DNA from: an uncultured Eubacteriales bacterium
GTDB lineage: Bacteria > Bacillota > Clostridia > Lachnospirales > Lachnospiraceae
Reading direction: 5' to 3'
DNA: 39,194 nt
Assembly (NCBI GenBank): GCA_949283695.1
Contig: CASDTX010000058.1
Location: 1 to 39,194 of the forward strand
The notes under the pieces are model-generated. The model was not told where the DNA came from and did not search any database. It saw nothing but the letters and a program-made list of their open reading frames with translations. How positions within the stretch are numbered: position 1 is the stretch's first letter; the number at the start of each line of letters is the position of its first letter. Made by a program: the position numbers and the translations under genes. Of the stretch, positions 10,244 to 18,218 are shown piece after piece.

Positions 10244-11335
10244 CTACCAGGTCTGGAAAAATACGTTATTGCCGATATTTACACCGGCATGTCCTGTCCC
10301 TGCATATAAGAAATAGTAGCAGTCGGCCACAGCCGCAAGGCGGGCACCGTTGATTGCATCCTGTGCTACCTGATAAGAGAGGTTTGTAGGCCCTTTCTTA
10401 AGTACAGAATCCAGTCGGCCGGTCCATACGGGCTCGAACTGTCCGGCGGCGTAGACGACTCCGCTGATTGTGTTCGGGAAACGCGGGCTTTCTACCCGGT
10501 TCATAATGACTGTCGCAACGGCAAGCAGGGAATCATAATCCTGATATGCTTCGCATTCAATAATAGCAGCCAGCAGTGTCAGGTCATCTGCAGAGACTTC
10601 ATGGCTGCCGCCGTTGACGACGGAATTATCATAGCCGCCGCCTCCGCCGCTGCCGACAGATGCAGCAGCCTGCTGAGCGGCCTGCTGAGCAGCAAGTTCA
10701 GCCGCGATACGGGCGGCTTCTGCTTCCTCTGCTTTCTTAAGCCGGGCCTGAACGTCCGCCAGGTTTGTCGATGTGGCTTCTGCCTTGGCCTGGAGTTCTT
10801 CCTGCTGGGATTCCAGGCTGCTTTGGAGTTCGGTCAGAGAAGCCTGCTGGATTTCCAGTGTGTTCTTCTCATCCGCGATCTGCCGGTGAATATTTTCCAG
10901 GTTGTTCAGTGCATTTCTGTCATATTCACTGAGGTTTTCAATAAATTCCGCTTTGTTCAGAAAATCGGTCATGTCTTCTGCGGAAAAGAGCATTTCCAGC
11001 AGTGTTGCATTCCCGTGTTCGTACATATACTTAATGCGGGCCTTCATGTCTTCATACTGCTTAACCTCGTCAGCTTCAGCTGCAGCCAGCGCATCGGATG
11101 TACGTTCGATCTCTCCGTTGAGGATTTCAACCTGCATTTCCGTGGTGGAAAGCTGGGTGGTAAGCTCCAGGATCTCTTTGTTGATTCCTGCGAGTTCGTC
11201 TTCCAGATCGGAAGTCTGCCCTTTCAGGTCGTCAATACTGTCATCAGCAAAGACAGGGAAAACTGAAAGTACAATTGCCAGTGAGCAGAAAAGGGCAATC
11301 CCTGTCTGCACCCACCTCTTTTTGTAGGGTTTCAT
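10244..11335 (-). CDS. Secreted cell-wall hydrolase: CwlO/PcsB-like coiled coil plus SleB-type (Hydrolase_2) domain
   Basis: The 363-residue protein has a Sec signal peptide (basic start, hydrophobic core about 10-28, cleavage near FADD at 30). A long heptad-rich coiled coil (about 33-215) resembles the N-terminal regulatory region of PcsB/CwlO hydrolases. An Ala/Gln-rich and then Gly-rich linker leads to a C-terminal SleB/CwlJ-like domain (about 250-363) starting at DDLTLLAAIIECEA, whose glutamate fits the catalytic acid. SleB-type enzymes are lytic transglycosylases best known from spore germination. The coiled coil instead suggests a vegetative enzyme held inactive until activated at the membrane, for example by FtsEX, which is inference. 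AAAGGA precedes the ATG. The gene is transcribed alone from a strong promoter divergent from the HAD-uppP pair. Confidence 0.87.
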   Translation of the reverse strand: MKPYKKRWVQTGIALFCSLAIVLSVFPVFADDSIDDLKGQTSDLEDELAGINKEILELTTQLSTTEMQVEILNGEIERTSDALAAAEADEVKQYEDMKARIKYMYEHGNATLLEMLFSAEDMTDFLNKAEFIENLSEYDRNALNNLENIHRQIADEKNTLEIQQASLTELQSSLESQQEELQAKAEATSTNLADVQARLKKAEEAEAARIAAELAAQQAAQQAAASVGSGGGGGYDNSVVNGGSHEVSADDLTLLAAIIECEAYQDYDSLLAVATVIMNRVESPRFPNTISGVVYAAGQFEPVWTGRLDSVLKKGPTNLSYQVAQDAINGARLAAVADCYYFLYAGTGHAGVNIGNNVFFQTW

Positions 11336-11437
11336 ATCTCTGAATCCTTTCTGAAATCTTAGTTGGCGCAGCGGTTCGGCCGTGGTTTCCCAGGCGTTTA
11401 GAACTGTAATCGAACGGCTGCAGGTTGCCGAATAATT

Positions 11438-11466
11438 ATTATACTACAAATTGCACTCTTTGGCAA
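11438..11466 (-). promoter_or_regulatory. Strong promoter of the wall hydrolase gene (minus strand)
   Basis: On the minus strand, TTGCCA (11466-11461), a 17-bp spacer and a perfect TATAAT (11443-11438) match consensus at 11 of 12 bases. It overlaps the plus-strand promoter of the HAD gene almost completely, so polymerases must compete for the site. Confidence 0.8.
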
Positions 11467-11479
11467 ACTCTGATAAAAT
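11451..11479 (+). promoter_or_regulatory. Promoter of the HAD-uppP pair (plus strand)
   Basis: TTGCAC (11451-11456) is followed by a 17-bp spacer and an extended -10, TG-A-TAAAAT (hexamer 11474-11479). It lies 28 bases before the HAD start and overlaps the divergent hydrolase promoter. Confidence 0.6.
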
Positions 11480-11506
11480 AAAAAGCAATAATCAGGGAGG
11501 AAAGAT

Positions 11507-12334
11507 ATGGGACATAGGATAAGAATGGTCGGCGTGGATCTGGACGGTACACTGCTGACAGATAAGAAGGAGATCACTCCGCGGACAGCGAACGTGATTC
11601 AAGAGGCGCTTAAGCAGGGCATTATCGTCCTCGTCGCAACAGGAAGACCATGGACAGGAGTTCCGGAGGAACTGAGACAATTTCCGGGAATGAAATATGC
11701 GCTGACTTCAAACGGCGCCAGGATCATAGAGACAGAGACCGGACGGGTGCTGGAAGAACACCTTCTTTCGCCAGAACTGGCAAAAAAAGCATTGGAAATC
11801 TGCGGAAGATATGATACGCTACAAGAAGTATATTTTGACGGTCAGGGATATGCCGAAGCGGAGAAGATGGGTCGGATTGAACGCTATCACAAGAATCCGA
11901 ACATGTGGGAGTATATGCGCAGAACGCGGATCCCGGTGGAGGACGTTGTGGACCTGGTGAGCAGAGAAAACCGCGGACTTGATAAAACACAGGCACTGTT
12001 TGCGGATATGGAGGAGCGGCAGAAAGCGTGGAGAGAACTTCAGGACGAGGGCGGACTGGAACTGGTCGGATCGCTGAAATATAACATTGAGATTAACGCC
12101 GCAGGGGTAAATAAAGGAATCGGGCTTGTGAATCTTGGGAAAATGCTGGGAATTGCCCGGGAGGAAATCATGGCCTGCGGAGACGGGGACAATGATACGG
12201 TGATGCTCAGGGAGGCCGGCTTCGGCGTCGCCATGGGCAATGCGGAGGAACAGGTCCGGGAAGCAGCAGATTATATTACCCTGTCGAACGAAGAGGAGGG
12301 CGTGGCGTATGCCATTGAAAAATTTGTTCTCTAA
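11507..12334 (+). CDS. Cof-type HAD-IIB family phosphatase
   Basis: The 275-residue protein has HAD motif I DLDGTLL (nucleophile and acid aspartates near residues 10-12), motif II with the ATGRP stretch (about 44-48), the C2B cap insertion (about 85-190) and motif IV GDGDND. These are typical of Cof/YkrA-like sugar-phosphate or FMN phosphatases. It is cytosolic. AGGGAGGAAAG precedes the ATG at 11507. The next gene, uppP, starts 15 bases downstream with its Shine-Dalgarno at this gene's stop, so the two are co-transcribed. The physiological substrate is not predictable. Linkage to uppP and the divergent hydrolase gives a loose cell-envelope context. Confidence 0.88.
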   Translation: MGHRIRMVGVDLDGTLLTDKKEITPRTANVIQEALKQGIIVLVATGRPWTGVPEELRQFPGMKYALTSNGARIIETETGRVLEEHLLSPELAKKALEICGRYDTLQEVYFDGQGYAEAEKMGRIERYHKNPNMWEYMRRTRIPVEDVVDLVSRENRGLDKTQALFADMEERQKAWRELQDEGGLELVGSLKYNIEINAAGVNKGIGLVNLGKMLGIAREEIMACGDGDNDTVMLREAGFGVAMGNAEEQVREAADYITLSNEEEGVAYAIEKFVL

Positions 12335-12349
12335 GGAGGTAGTTGGGTT

Positions 12350-13177
12350 ATGTTAGACGTGCTGAAGGTAATCATACTCGGAATTGTGGAAGGAATAACG
12401 GAATGGCTTCCGGTCAGCAGCACCGGGCATCTGATCCTGATGGATGAGTTCCTGAAACTGGGACAGAGTGATGCCTTTACCGAGATGTTCAATGTCGTCA
12501 TTCAGCTAGGAGCGATTATGGCGGTGGTAGTGATCTATTTTCATAAGCTGAATCCGTTCTCGCCGAAGAAGACAGAGAAACAGAAGATGATGACCTGGCA
12601 GATCTGGATCAAGGTGGTGATCGCCTGTCTGCCGGCGGCAGTGGTGGGACTACTCTTTGACGATATTATAGACCGGGTGCTGTATCACTGGTATGTGGTC
12701 GCTGCGACGCTGATCATATATGGAATTCTGTTCATCATCGTGGAGAACTGGCAGAAGGGCAAAGAGCCGAAGGTTAAGAAGATTTCTCAGCTCACGATCC
12801 CTATGCTGCTGATTATCGGTGTGTTTCAGATGCTTGCCCTGATCCCGGGAACATCCAGATCAGGCGCGACGATCGTAGGAGCTCTTCTGATCGGGGTGTC
12901 CAGGAGCGTGGCGGCTGAGTTTACGTTCTTTCTCGCGATTCCGGTTATGGCCGGGGCGAGCCTGCTGAAGCTGTTCAAGTACGGGGCTGCTTTCACAGCG
13001 GTACAGGCCGGGCTTCTGATTCTCGGGATGGCCGTATCTTTTGCCGTATCAATTGTGGCCATTAAGTTCCTGATGAAGTATATCAAGAATCACGACTTTA
13101 AAGTGTTCGGCTATTACCGGATCGTGCTTGGCGTAATCGTATTCCTTTATTTCGGCATTGTAGCGCTTCTTGGGTAA
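12350..13177 (+). CDS. uppP: Undecaprenyl-diphosphate phosphatase UppP (BacA)
   Basis: The 275-residue polytopic membrane protein has both family signatures: the glutamate-rich EGITEWLPVSSTGH (14-27) and PGTSRSG (166-172), which form the active site. It dephosphorylates undecaprenyl diphosphate on the outer membrane face so the lipid carrier can be reused for peptidoglycan and other glycans. High activity gives bacitracin tolerance. AAGGAGG at 12333-12339 supports the ATG at 12350. No normal terminator follows: a truncated copy of the interspersed palindromic repeat starts six bases after the stop. Confidence 0.97.
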   Translation: MLDVLKVIILGIVEGITEWLPVSSTGHLILMDEFLKLGQSDAFTEMFNVVIQLGAIMAVVVIYFHKLNPFSPKKTEKQKMMTWQIWIKVVIACLPAAVVGLLFDDIIDRVLYHWYVVAATLIIYGILFIIVENWQKGKEPKVKKISQLTIPMLLIIGVFQMLALIPGTSRSGATIVGALLIGVSRSVAAEFTFFLAIPVMAGASLLKLFKYGAAFTAVQAGLLILGMAVSFAVSIVAIKFLMKYIKNHDFKVFGYYRIVLGVIVFLYFGIVALLG

Positions 13178-13183
13178 AACAGA

Positions 13184-13318
13184 AGCCGCACTGACGTGCT
13201 AATTGCGGCTGCGCCGCTCCTTTGCTCATGAACTGGCGCTCAGCACATCTGCCTGTCAGCCGCCGGATTCTTATGAAAGCATAAATCCGTCTTCTGACGC
13301 AGATGGCTGAACTGATAC
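13184..13318 (+). repeat. Interspersed palindromic repeat, copy A (5'-truncated)
   Basis: The 135 bases differ from copy B (18055-18189) at only five positions with no gaps. The copy lacks the first about 27 bases of the element and abuts the uppP stop. It contains the stem AGCCGCA/TGCGGCT (13184-13190 with 13204-13210), a second stem CATCTGC/GCAGATG, and the right terminal repeat CTGAACTGATAC (13307-13318). It ends 22 bases before the -35 of the downstream ABC operon. No protein is encoded. Confidence 0.93.
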
Positions 13319-13340
13319 ACATAATTTTAGAGTGTGGGAC

Positions 13341-13368
13341 TTGTATTTTGCAGAAAACGTGATAAAAT
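13341..13368 (+). promoter_or_regulatory. Promoter of the amino-acid ABC transporter operon
   Basis: TTGTAT (13341-13346), a 16-bp spacer and an extended -10, TG-A-TAAAAT (hexamer 13363-13368), lie just downstream of repeat copy A. The leader is about 50 nt with a purine-rich GGAGGAA at 13410-13416. Confidence 0.6.
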
Positions 13369-13422
13369 TAGGAAGATAGTCTGTATGATTATGCAAAAGA
13401 AATGATTATGGAGGAATGAATC

Positions 13423-14310
13423 ATGAAAAAGTTATTGGCTGCAGCGCTGTGTGCTGTGCTGGCTGTCGGCACGATTGCAGGATGCGGAAGCAAGGATAAC
13501 AATGACACAGGCAATGAAGGCGGTTCCGAGGGCAGCAGTGCAAAGACTGCAAAGGTAATTGACGTTGATCTTACGGAAGAAGAGTATGCCTTCGGCGTCG
13601 ACAAGACACAGCCGGAGCTTCTGGAGCAGGTGAATGCGTTCATCGGCAAGATCAAAGAAGACGGAACTCTGGATGAGATCTGTGATAAGTATTTCGGCGG
13701 CGGAGATCCGACACCGGTAGAATCTGCGGAGCTCGATGCTTCCAAGGATCAGCTTGTAGTTGCCACAAACGCGGCGTTCGAGCCGTTCGAGTACATGGAA
13801 GGCGATAAGTATGTGGGGATCGACATGGAGATCGCAGCATTACTTGCTGAGGAACTGGGACAGGAGCTGGTGATCCAGAACATGGATTTCGATGCAGTGT
13901 GTTTGTCAGTCGGACAGCAGAAGTGTGATATCGCTATGGCCGGACTTACGGTCAGCGAGGACAGAAAAGAGTACGTTACATTCTCAGAGTCATACTATCA
14001 GGCTTCTCAGAGACTGATTGTTCCCAGTGATGATACATCGTTCGACGATCTGACAGACGCAGATTCGATCGCGGCAGCACTGGCAGAGCTTGATTCATCC
14101 GTTAAGATCGGCGTACAGCAGGGCACGACAGGAAACAGCTATGTAGAGGGCAGCGAGGATCTCGGATTCCCGGGTCTTGAAGCAACATGCCAGACATATA
14201 AGAACGGATCTCTGGCAGTGCAGGATATGCTCAACGGCAATATTGATTATGTGATTATCGATGCGGCTCCGGCGGCAGCAATTACAGAATCCATTAACGA
14301 GATGCAGTAA
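13423..14310 (+). CDS. Amino-acid ABC transporter substrate-binding lipoprotein, apparently circularly permuted
   Basis: The 295-residue protein has a lipoprotein signal with lipobox TIAGC (lipid cysteine C21) and a low-complexity linker to about 43. Residues about 44-92 (KVIDVDLTEEEYAFGVDK onward to DKYFG) correspond to the C-terminal segment of polar amino-acid binding proteins of the SBP_bac_3 family. The normal N-terminal start (QLVVATNAAFEPFEY) follows at about 110. The chain then ends at INEMQ, where a canonical member would continue with exactly the segment found at the front. The order of the fold is therefore permuted, not duplicated. It should capture amino acids at the membrane surface for the permease and ATPase that follow. 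A long hairpin separates it from the permease. Ligand unknown. Confidence 0.88.
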   Translation: MKKLLAAALCAVLAVGTIAGCGSKDNNDTGNEGGSEGSSAKTAKVIDVDLTEEEYAFGVDKTQPELLEQVNAFIGKIKEDGTLDEICDKYFGGGDPTPVESAELDASKDQLVVATNAAFEPFEYMEGDKYVGIDMEIAALLAEELGQELVIQNMDFDAVCLSVGQQKCDIAMAGLTVSEDRKEYVTFSESYYQASQRLIVPSDDTSFDDLTDADSIAAALAELDSSVKIGVQQGTTGNSYVEGSEDLGFPGLEATCQTYKNGSLAVQDMLNGNIDYVIIDAAPAAAITESINEMQ

Positions 14311-14339
14311 AATAACAGATAAACAGGACTTGAGCGCAG

Positions 14340-14397
14340 GAAGGAAAATACAGGCATTGATGGCAGCGGTCATGGATGCAGGCATTTTCCTTCTTTT
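14340..14397 (+). terminator. Long-stem partial terminator between binding protein and permease
   Basis: A 10-bp stem, GAAGGAAAAT (14340-14349) with ATTTTCCTTC (14384-14393), is followed by TTTT. Located inside the operon, it probably lets only part of the transcripts continue, giving excess binding protein over permease and ATPase, as is common in such operons. Confidence 0.6.
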
Positions 14398-14411
14398 GAG
14401 AAGGGAAAACA

Positions 14412-15122
14412 ATGGGTAATTTTAGTCAGAAGATAGATAAATTCGTAGAGATCTTTATAGAGCAGAACGGCTATACAAGAGTCGTGGTAGGTCTGCAGAA
14501 TACACTTCTTATCGCGATATGCGGTCTGATCATCGGAACGCTGATCGGAACGCTGATCGCGACGGTGAGAGTGCTTCCCAAATATAAACTGCTCCCGCGG
14601 GTACTGAACGGGATCTGCAGTTTCTATGTGGCGCTGTTCCGCGGTACTCCTATGGTGGTACAGCTCCTGGTGTTTTATTATGTGCTTCTGCCGCTGATCG
14701 GCTGGAACATTACCGGAGTCCAGGTATCCATGCTTGTGTTCGGTCTGAACAGCGGAGCATATATATCTGAGATCATGCGAAGCGGGATTCAGTCTGTTGA
14801 TCCGGGCCAGATGGAAGCGGGACGTGCTGTGGGCTTAAGCTTCGGCGCAAGCATGACGAAGATTGTGATCCCGCAGGCAGTGAAGAATATCCTGCCTACA
14901 CTTGGAAATGAGTTCATAGCCCTGATCAAGGAGACGTCGGTCGTAAGCTTCGTCGGCGCGGCGGATCTGTATGTGGCGTTTAACTATATCGGAACGAATA
15001 ATTATGAATTCATGGTTCCGTATCTGGTGATGGCGCTGATTTATATCACAATTGTACTGATAATTACCTTGTTGGTTAAGCTGCTGGAAAGGAGCCTGAA
15101 GAAGAGTGATAGACGTAATTAA
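14412..15122 (+). CDS. Amino-acid ABC transporter permease
   Basis: The 236-residue membrane protein belongs to the His/Glu/Gln/Arg/opine permease family. It shows several hydrophobic segments, an internal GLQNTLLIA start of the transport domain and the EAA loop that contacts the ATPase ([22 protein letters not shown] region, about 137-158). It forms the membrane channel, probably as a homodimer because only one permease gene is present. GAAGGG precedes the ATG. The 3' end overlaps the ATPase gene by 17 bases. Confidence 0.94.
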   Translation: MGNFSQKIDKFVEIFIEQNGYTRVVVGLQNTLLIAICGLIIGTLIGTLIATVRVLPKYKLLPRVLNGICSFYVALFRGTPMVVQLLVFYYVLLPLIGWNITGVQVSMLVFGLNSGAYISEIMRSGIQSVDPGQMEAGRAVGLSFGASMTKIVIPQAVKNILPTLGNEFIALIKETSVVSFVGAADLYVAFNYIGTNNYEFMVPYLVMALIYITIVLIITLLVKLLERSLKKSDRRN

Positions 15123-15930
15123 TCTTAGGAAAAGTTTCGGGGATCTTGAGATCCTGAAAGGAATCAATATCACCATAAACAAAGGCGATATCGTCGCCGT
15201 GCTCGGACCTTCCGGCTCCGGCAAGAGTACATTTCTCCGATGCCTGAACTGTATGGAAGACCCAACGGCAGGAAGCATTGTCTTTAAAGGGGTTGACATT
15301 GCCGATATGAAGGTGGATATCAATCTTCACCGGCGTCACATGGGCATGGTGTTTCAGCATTTTAATCTGTTCAATAACAAGACCGTTCTTCAGAACGTGA
15401 TGATGGCTCCGGCGTATCTGCGGTGTCAGGACCTGAAGAAGGCAAAGCGCAGGAACCGGATGATCAGCCTGAAAAATGTTTTCCGCAGTCAGAAAGAAGA
15501 ACTGATTCCCATCCGGGAGACGAAGGAACAGATTCGGAATGAGACAAAACAGCAGGCATTGGATCTGCTGAAGCGCATCGGTCTTGACGATAAGGCGGAC
15601 GTTTATCCGTCTACACTGTCCGGAGGACAGAAGCAGAGGGTGGCGATTATCCGCTCGCTGGCCATGAATCCGGACGTGATCTTATTCGACGAGCCTACGT
15701 CAGCGCTGGACCCGGAGATGGTCGGGGAAGTGCTTGATCTGATGAAGAAGCTTGCGAAAGACGGCATGACGATGGTGGTTGTAACACATGAAATGGGGTT
15801 TGCCCGCGAGGTGGCCTCGAGGGTGATCTTCATGGACGACGGACAGATCCGTGAGGAGGCTCCGCCGAAGGAGTTCTTTGAACATCCGAAGGATCCGAGA
15901 CTGAAAGAGTTTCTGTCCAAGATTCTGTAA
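15106..15930 (+). CDS. Amino-acid ABC transporter ATP-binding protein with a helical insertion
   Basis: The 274-residue ATPase of the GlnQ/HisP type has Walker [10 protein letters not shown] (34-42), Q-loop Q84, signature LSGGQ (171-175), Walker B ILFDEP (192-197) and H-loop H228. Family members usually have about 240-250 residues. The extra length is a basic, probably helical insertion at about 114-145, between the Q-loop region and the signature, where the domain contacts the permease. It starts at GTG 15106, inside the permease gene, with AAAGGAG at 15088-15094. The overlap implies translational coupling. It energises uptake by the upstream binding protein and permease. Confidence 0.95.
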   Translation: MIDVINLRKSFGDLEILKGINITINKGDIVAVLGPSGSGKSTFLRCLNCMEDPTAGSIVFKGVDIADMKVDINLHRRHMGMVFQHFNLFNNKTVLQNVMMAPAYLRCQDLKKAKRRNRMISLKNVFRSQKEELIPIRETKEQIRNETKQQALDLLKRIGLDDKADVYPSTLSGGQKQRVAIIRSLAMNPDVILFDEPTSALDPEMVGEVLDLMKKLAKDGMTMVVVTHEMGFAREVASRVIFMDDGQIREEAPPKEFFEHPKDPRLKEFLSKIL

Positions 15931-15937
15931 GAACGAC

Positions 15938-16154
15938 AGCGTCAGTGAACAAGGGGAAACAAGCACCTTGTCCACCAACGCTAAGAGAGAAAAGCAGAAA
16001 TGTCTCAGAGATAGAAGGAGAGACAGAAGCGGAAGAAATCTACGCCGGGAATATGCAGAGAAGCAGACCAGGAGGGGAAGGGCTTTTCCTCTGGATTGTG
16101 AAGGCATAAGCCCGGCGTATTTGCGGAGAATGCCTGTCTCCGGGGGGAAGGAGA
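15938..16154 (+). other. Structured intergenic segment upstream of the sfsA-mutY fusion
   Basis: The 288 bases between the ABC ATPase and sfsA-mutY hold no credible gene; a possible 84-residue frame is Arg-rich and unlike any family. Several hairpins are visible: 15938-15954 with 15966-15982 (17 positions, 14 complementary), 16001-16006 with 16020-16025, a perfect 9-bp outer stem TACGCCGGG/CCCGGCGTA (16041-16049 with 16111-16119) around an inner CCAG...CTGG stem, and TCTCC/GGAGA at 16137-16154. This may be an operon-end hairpin plus a leader RNA. No known riboswitch is recognised and no clear promoter is seen. Confidence 0.35.
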
Positions 16155-16218
16155 GCAAAGGAGTGACTTTCCTGCAGATGGAAGATGAGACAAAAAATGA
16201 CAGACAGGAGCAGAACAG

Positions 16219-17997
16219 ATGAAATATGAACGGATGCAGAAAGCCGTATTTTTGGAACGGCCCAACCGGTTTATCGCCTATGCCGAGCTGGACGGGAAGA
16301 AAGAGACCGTCCATGTGAAAAATACCGGGCGCTGTGCAGAGCTGCTTGTGCCCGGAGCAGTGATCTATATCCAGGAGAGCGACAACCCCGGGAGAAAGAC
16401 CAGGTGGGATCTGATTGCTGTGGAGAAGGCGGAAGGCAATCAGGTACGTCTTATCAATATGGATTCCCAGGTGCCGAACCGGGTCGTGCAGGAATGGATT
16501 GAGCGAGGAGCGCTCTTTGAGGATGTGACCATGGTAAAGCCGGAGACGGTTTACGGAAGTTCCCGCTTCGACCTGTACGTGGAGGCAGGAGTGCGGAAGA
16601 TCTTCATCGAGGTCAAAGGGGTGACGCTGGAAGAAGACGGCGTCTGCCGATTCCCGGACGCACCCAGCGACCGGGCGGTGAAGCATATGGAAGAGCTGAT
16701 CCGGGCAGTGAAGGAAGGCTATGAGGCATATGTATTCTTCGTGATCCAGATGAAGGGGGTACGGTACTTTACGCCCAATACGGACACCCACCCGGCGTTT
16801 GCCGATGCACTGAAGCAGGCGGAGGCCGCAGGGGTCAGAATCCTTGCGTATGACTGCGACGTGGAGCCAGATGCAATCGCTGTGCGCAGCCCGGTAGATG
16901 TGGTGCTGAAGAGTCCGCGGATGAAAGAGTGTGTGCCCCTGCTTACGGAGTGGTTCCGGGAGAATAAGCGGGACCTGCCCTGGCGCAGGCACATGAATGC
17001 GTACCGGGTGTGGATCTCGGAGATTATGCTGCAGCAGACGCGGGTGGAGGCTGTGAAGCCTTATTACGAGCGGTTCTTACAGGAACTGCCGGATGTGAAA
17101 GCACTGTCTGAAGTGCCGGAGGACAGGCTGCTCAAACTGTGGGAAGGACTGGGATACTATAACCGGGCCAGGAATTTAAAGACGGCTGCCTGCCAGATCA
17201 TGGAAGAATATGGGGGCCATTTCCCGGAGAGTTATGAGGAGATCCGATCTCTTAAGGGGATCGGGAATTATACAGCAGGCGCGGTCAGCTCTTTTGTCTA
17301 CAATATCCCCAAACCAGCGGTGGATGGAAATGTTCTGCGGGTTGTGACCCGGATTCTCGCAGACGGAGATGATATTGCGAAGGCAGGAACGAAAACCAAG
17401 ATCGAAGCACTGGTTGAAGAGGTGATTCCTGAGGATGAGGCCGGAGATTTCAATCAGAGCCTGATCGAGCTGGGAGCGATCGTCTGCGTGCCCAACGGGG
17501 AACCCAAATGCGCGGAATGTCCTGTAAACGGGCTCTGTCTGGCGCATGAGATGGGAAGAGAGGCTGAATTCCCGGTCAAGACAAAGGCCAAGAGCCGGAG
17601 GATTGAGAAGCGAACGGTCCTGATTTTCCGGGACCGGGGGAAAACGGCGGTCCGGAAACGTCCGGACACGGGGCTTCTGGCAGGACTGTATGAGTTCCCG
17701 AATGTGGAAGGACATCTGAAGCAGGCGGAAGTCATTGAATATGCAAAGCGCCTGGGGCTGATGCCGGTCCGGGTGAAGCGGCTTGGCAGTGCGAAGCATA
17801 TCTTCAGCCATGTAGAGTGGCATATGACAGGGTATGAGATCCTGGTAGATGAGCTGGAGCATCATATGGAGACGGCGGAGACAGAGGAAACTGCGGCAGG
17901 AAAAGAGAAAGGAGCGATCATTTTCGCGGGCATCACTGAACTCAAAGAGCAGTATCCCATGCCGTCAGCGTTCGAGGCGTATTCATCCAGGCTGTGA
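16219..17997 (+). CDS. SfsA-MutY fusion: SfsA nuclease domain plus A/G-specific adenine DNA glycosylase
   Basis: The 592-residue single chain contains a complete SfsA (about 1-225) and a complete MutY (about 233-592). SfsA shows an N-terminal OB-like part (VHVKNTGRCAELL) and a PD-(D/E)xK-like core with D118 and E131-x-K133. MutY shows catalytic E268 (SEIMLQQT), the helix-hairpin-helix LKGIGNYTAGA (345-355), D369 in VDGN and the [4Fe-4S] cysteines 423, 431, 434 and 440. The first cysteine spacing is seven residues rather than six. A NUDIX-like 8-oxoG-recognition domain follows (about 464-590). MutY removes adenine opposite 8-oxoguanine. SfsA is historically a 'sugar fermentation stimulation' protein that binds DNA. 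No stop or frameshift separates the halves, and the linker is under ten residues. Confidence 0.95.
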   Translation: MKYERMQKAVFLERPNRFIAYAELDGKKETVHVKNTGRCAELLVPGAVIYIQESDNPGRKTRWDLIAVEKAEGNQVRLINMDSQVPNRVVQEWIERGALFEDVTMVKPETVYGSSRFDLYVEAGVRKIFIEVKGVTLEEDGVCRFPDAPSDRAVKHMEELIRAVKEGYEAYVFFVIQMKGVRYFTPNTDTHPAFADALKQAEAAGVRILAYDCDVEPDAIAVRSPVDVVLKSPRMKECVPLLTEWFRENKRDLPWRRHMNAYRVWISEIMLQQTRVEAVKPYYERFLQELPDVKALSEVPEDRLLKLWEGLGYYNRARNLKTAACQIMEEYGGHFPESYEEIRSLKGIGNYTAGAVSSFVYNIPKPAVDGNVLRVVTRILADGDDIAKAGTKTKIEALVEEVIPEDEAGDFNQSLIELGAIVCVPNGEPKCAECPVNGLCLAHEMGREAEFPVKTKAKSRRIEKRTVLIFRDRGKTAVRKRPDTGLLAGLYEFPNVEGHLKQAEVIEYAKRLGLMPVRVKRLGSAKHIFSHVEWHMTGYEILVDELEHHMETAETEETAAGKEKGAIIFAGITELKEQYPMPSAFEAYSSRL

Positions 17998-18027
17998 GAC
18001 TAAACGGCGACAACTGCTGCCCAGGAT

Positions 18028-18189
18028 GTATCAGTTCAGGAGCGCCATTCGCAAAGCCGCACTGACGTGCTCATTGCGGCTGCGCCGCTTCTTTGCTCGT
18101 GAACTGGCGCTCAGCACATCTGCCTGTCAGCCGCCGGATTCTTATGCAAGCATAAATCCGTCTTCTGACGCAGATGACTGAACTGATAC
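18028..18189 (+). repeat. Interspersed palindromic repeat, copy B (full length, 162 bp)
   Basis: The element has perfect 12-bp terminal inverted repeats, GTATCAGTTCAG (18028-18039) and CTGAACTGATAC (18178-18189). Flanking octamers CCCAGGAT (18020-18027) and CTCAGAAT (18190-18197) match at 6 of 8, consistent with a decayed 8-bp target duplication. Nested stems are GAGCGCC/GGCGCTC (18040-18046 with 18106-18112), GCAAAG/CTTTGC (18051-18056 with 18091-18096), AGCCGCA/TGCGGCT, and a second arm CATCTGC/GCAGATG capped by TTATGC/GCATAA. It lies 30 bases after the sfsA-mutY stop and 29 bases before the tetR -35. Confidence 0.93.
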
Positions 18190-18218
18190 CTCAGAATAAC
18201 CGAGCCCGCTCTGTTTTC

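Noticed and set aside
15968-16222. Possible 84-residue protein before sfsA-mutY
   Set aside because: Very Arg-rich, no good ribosome site, and overlaps several hairpins.
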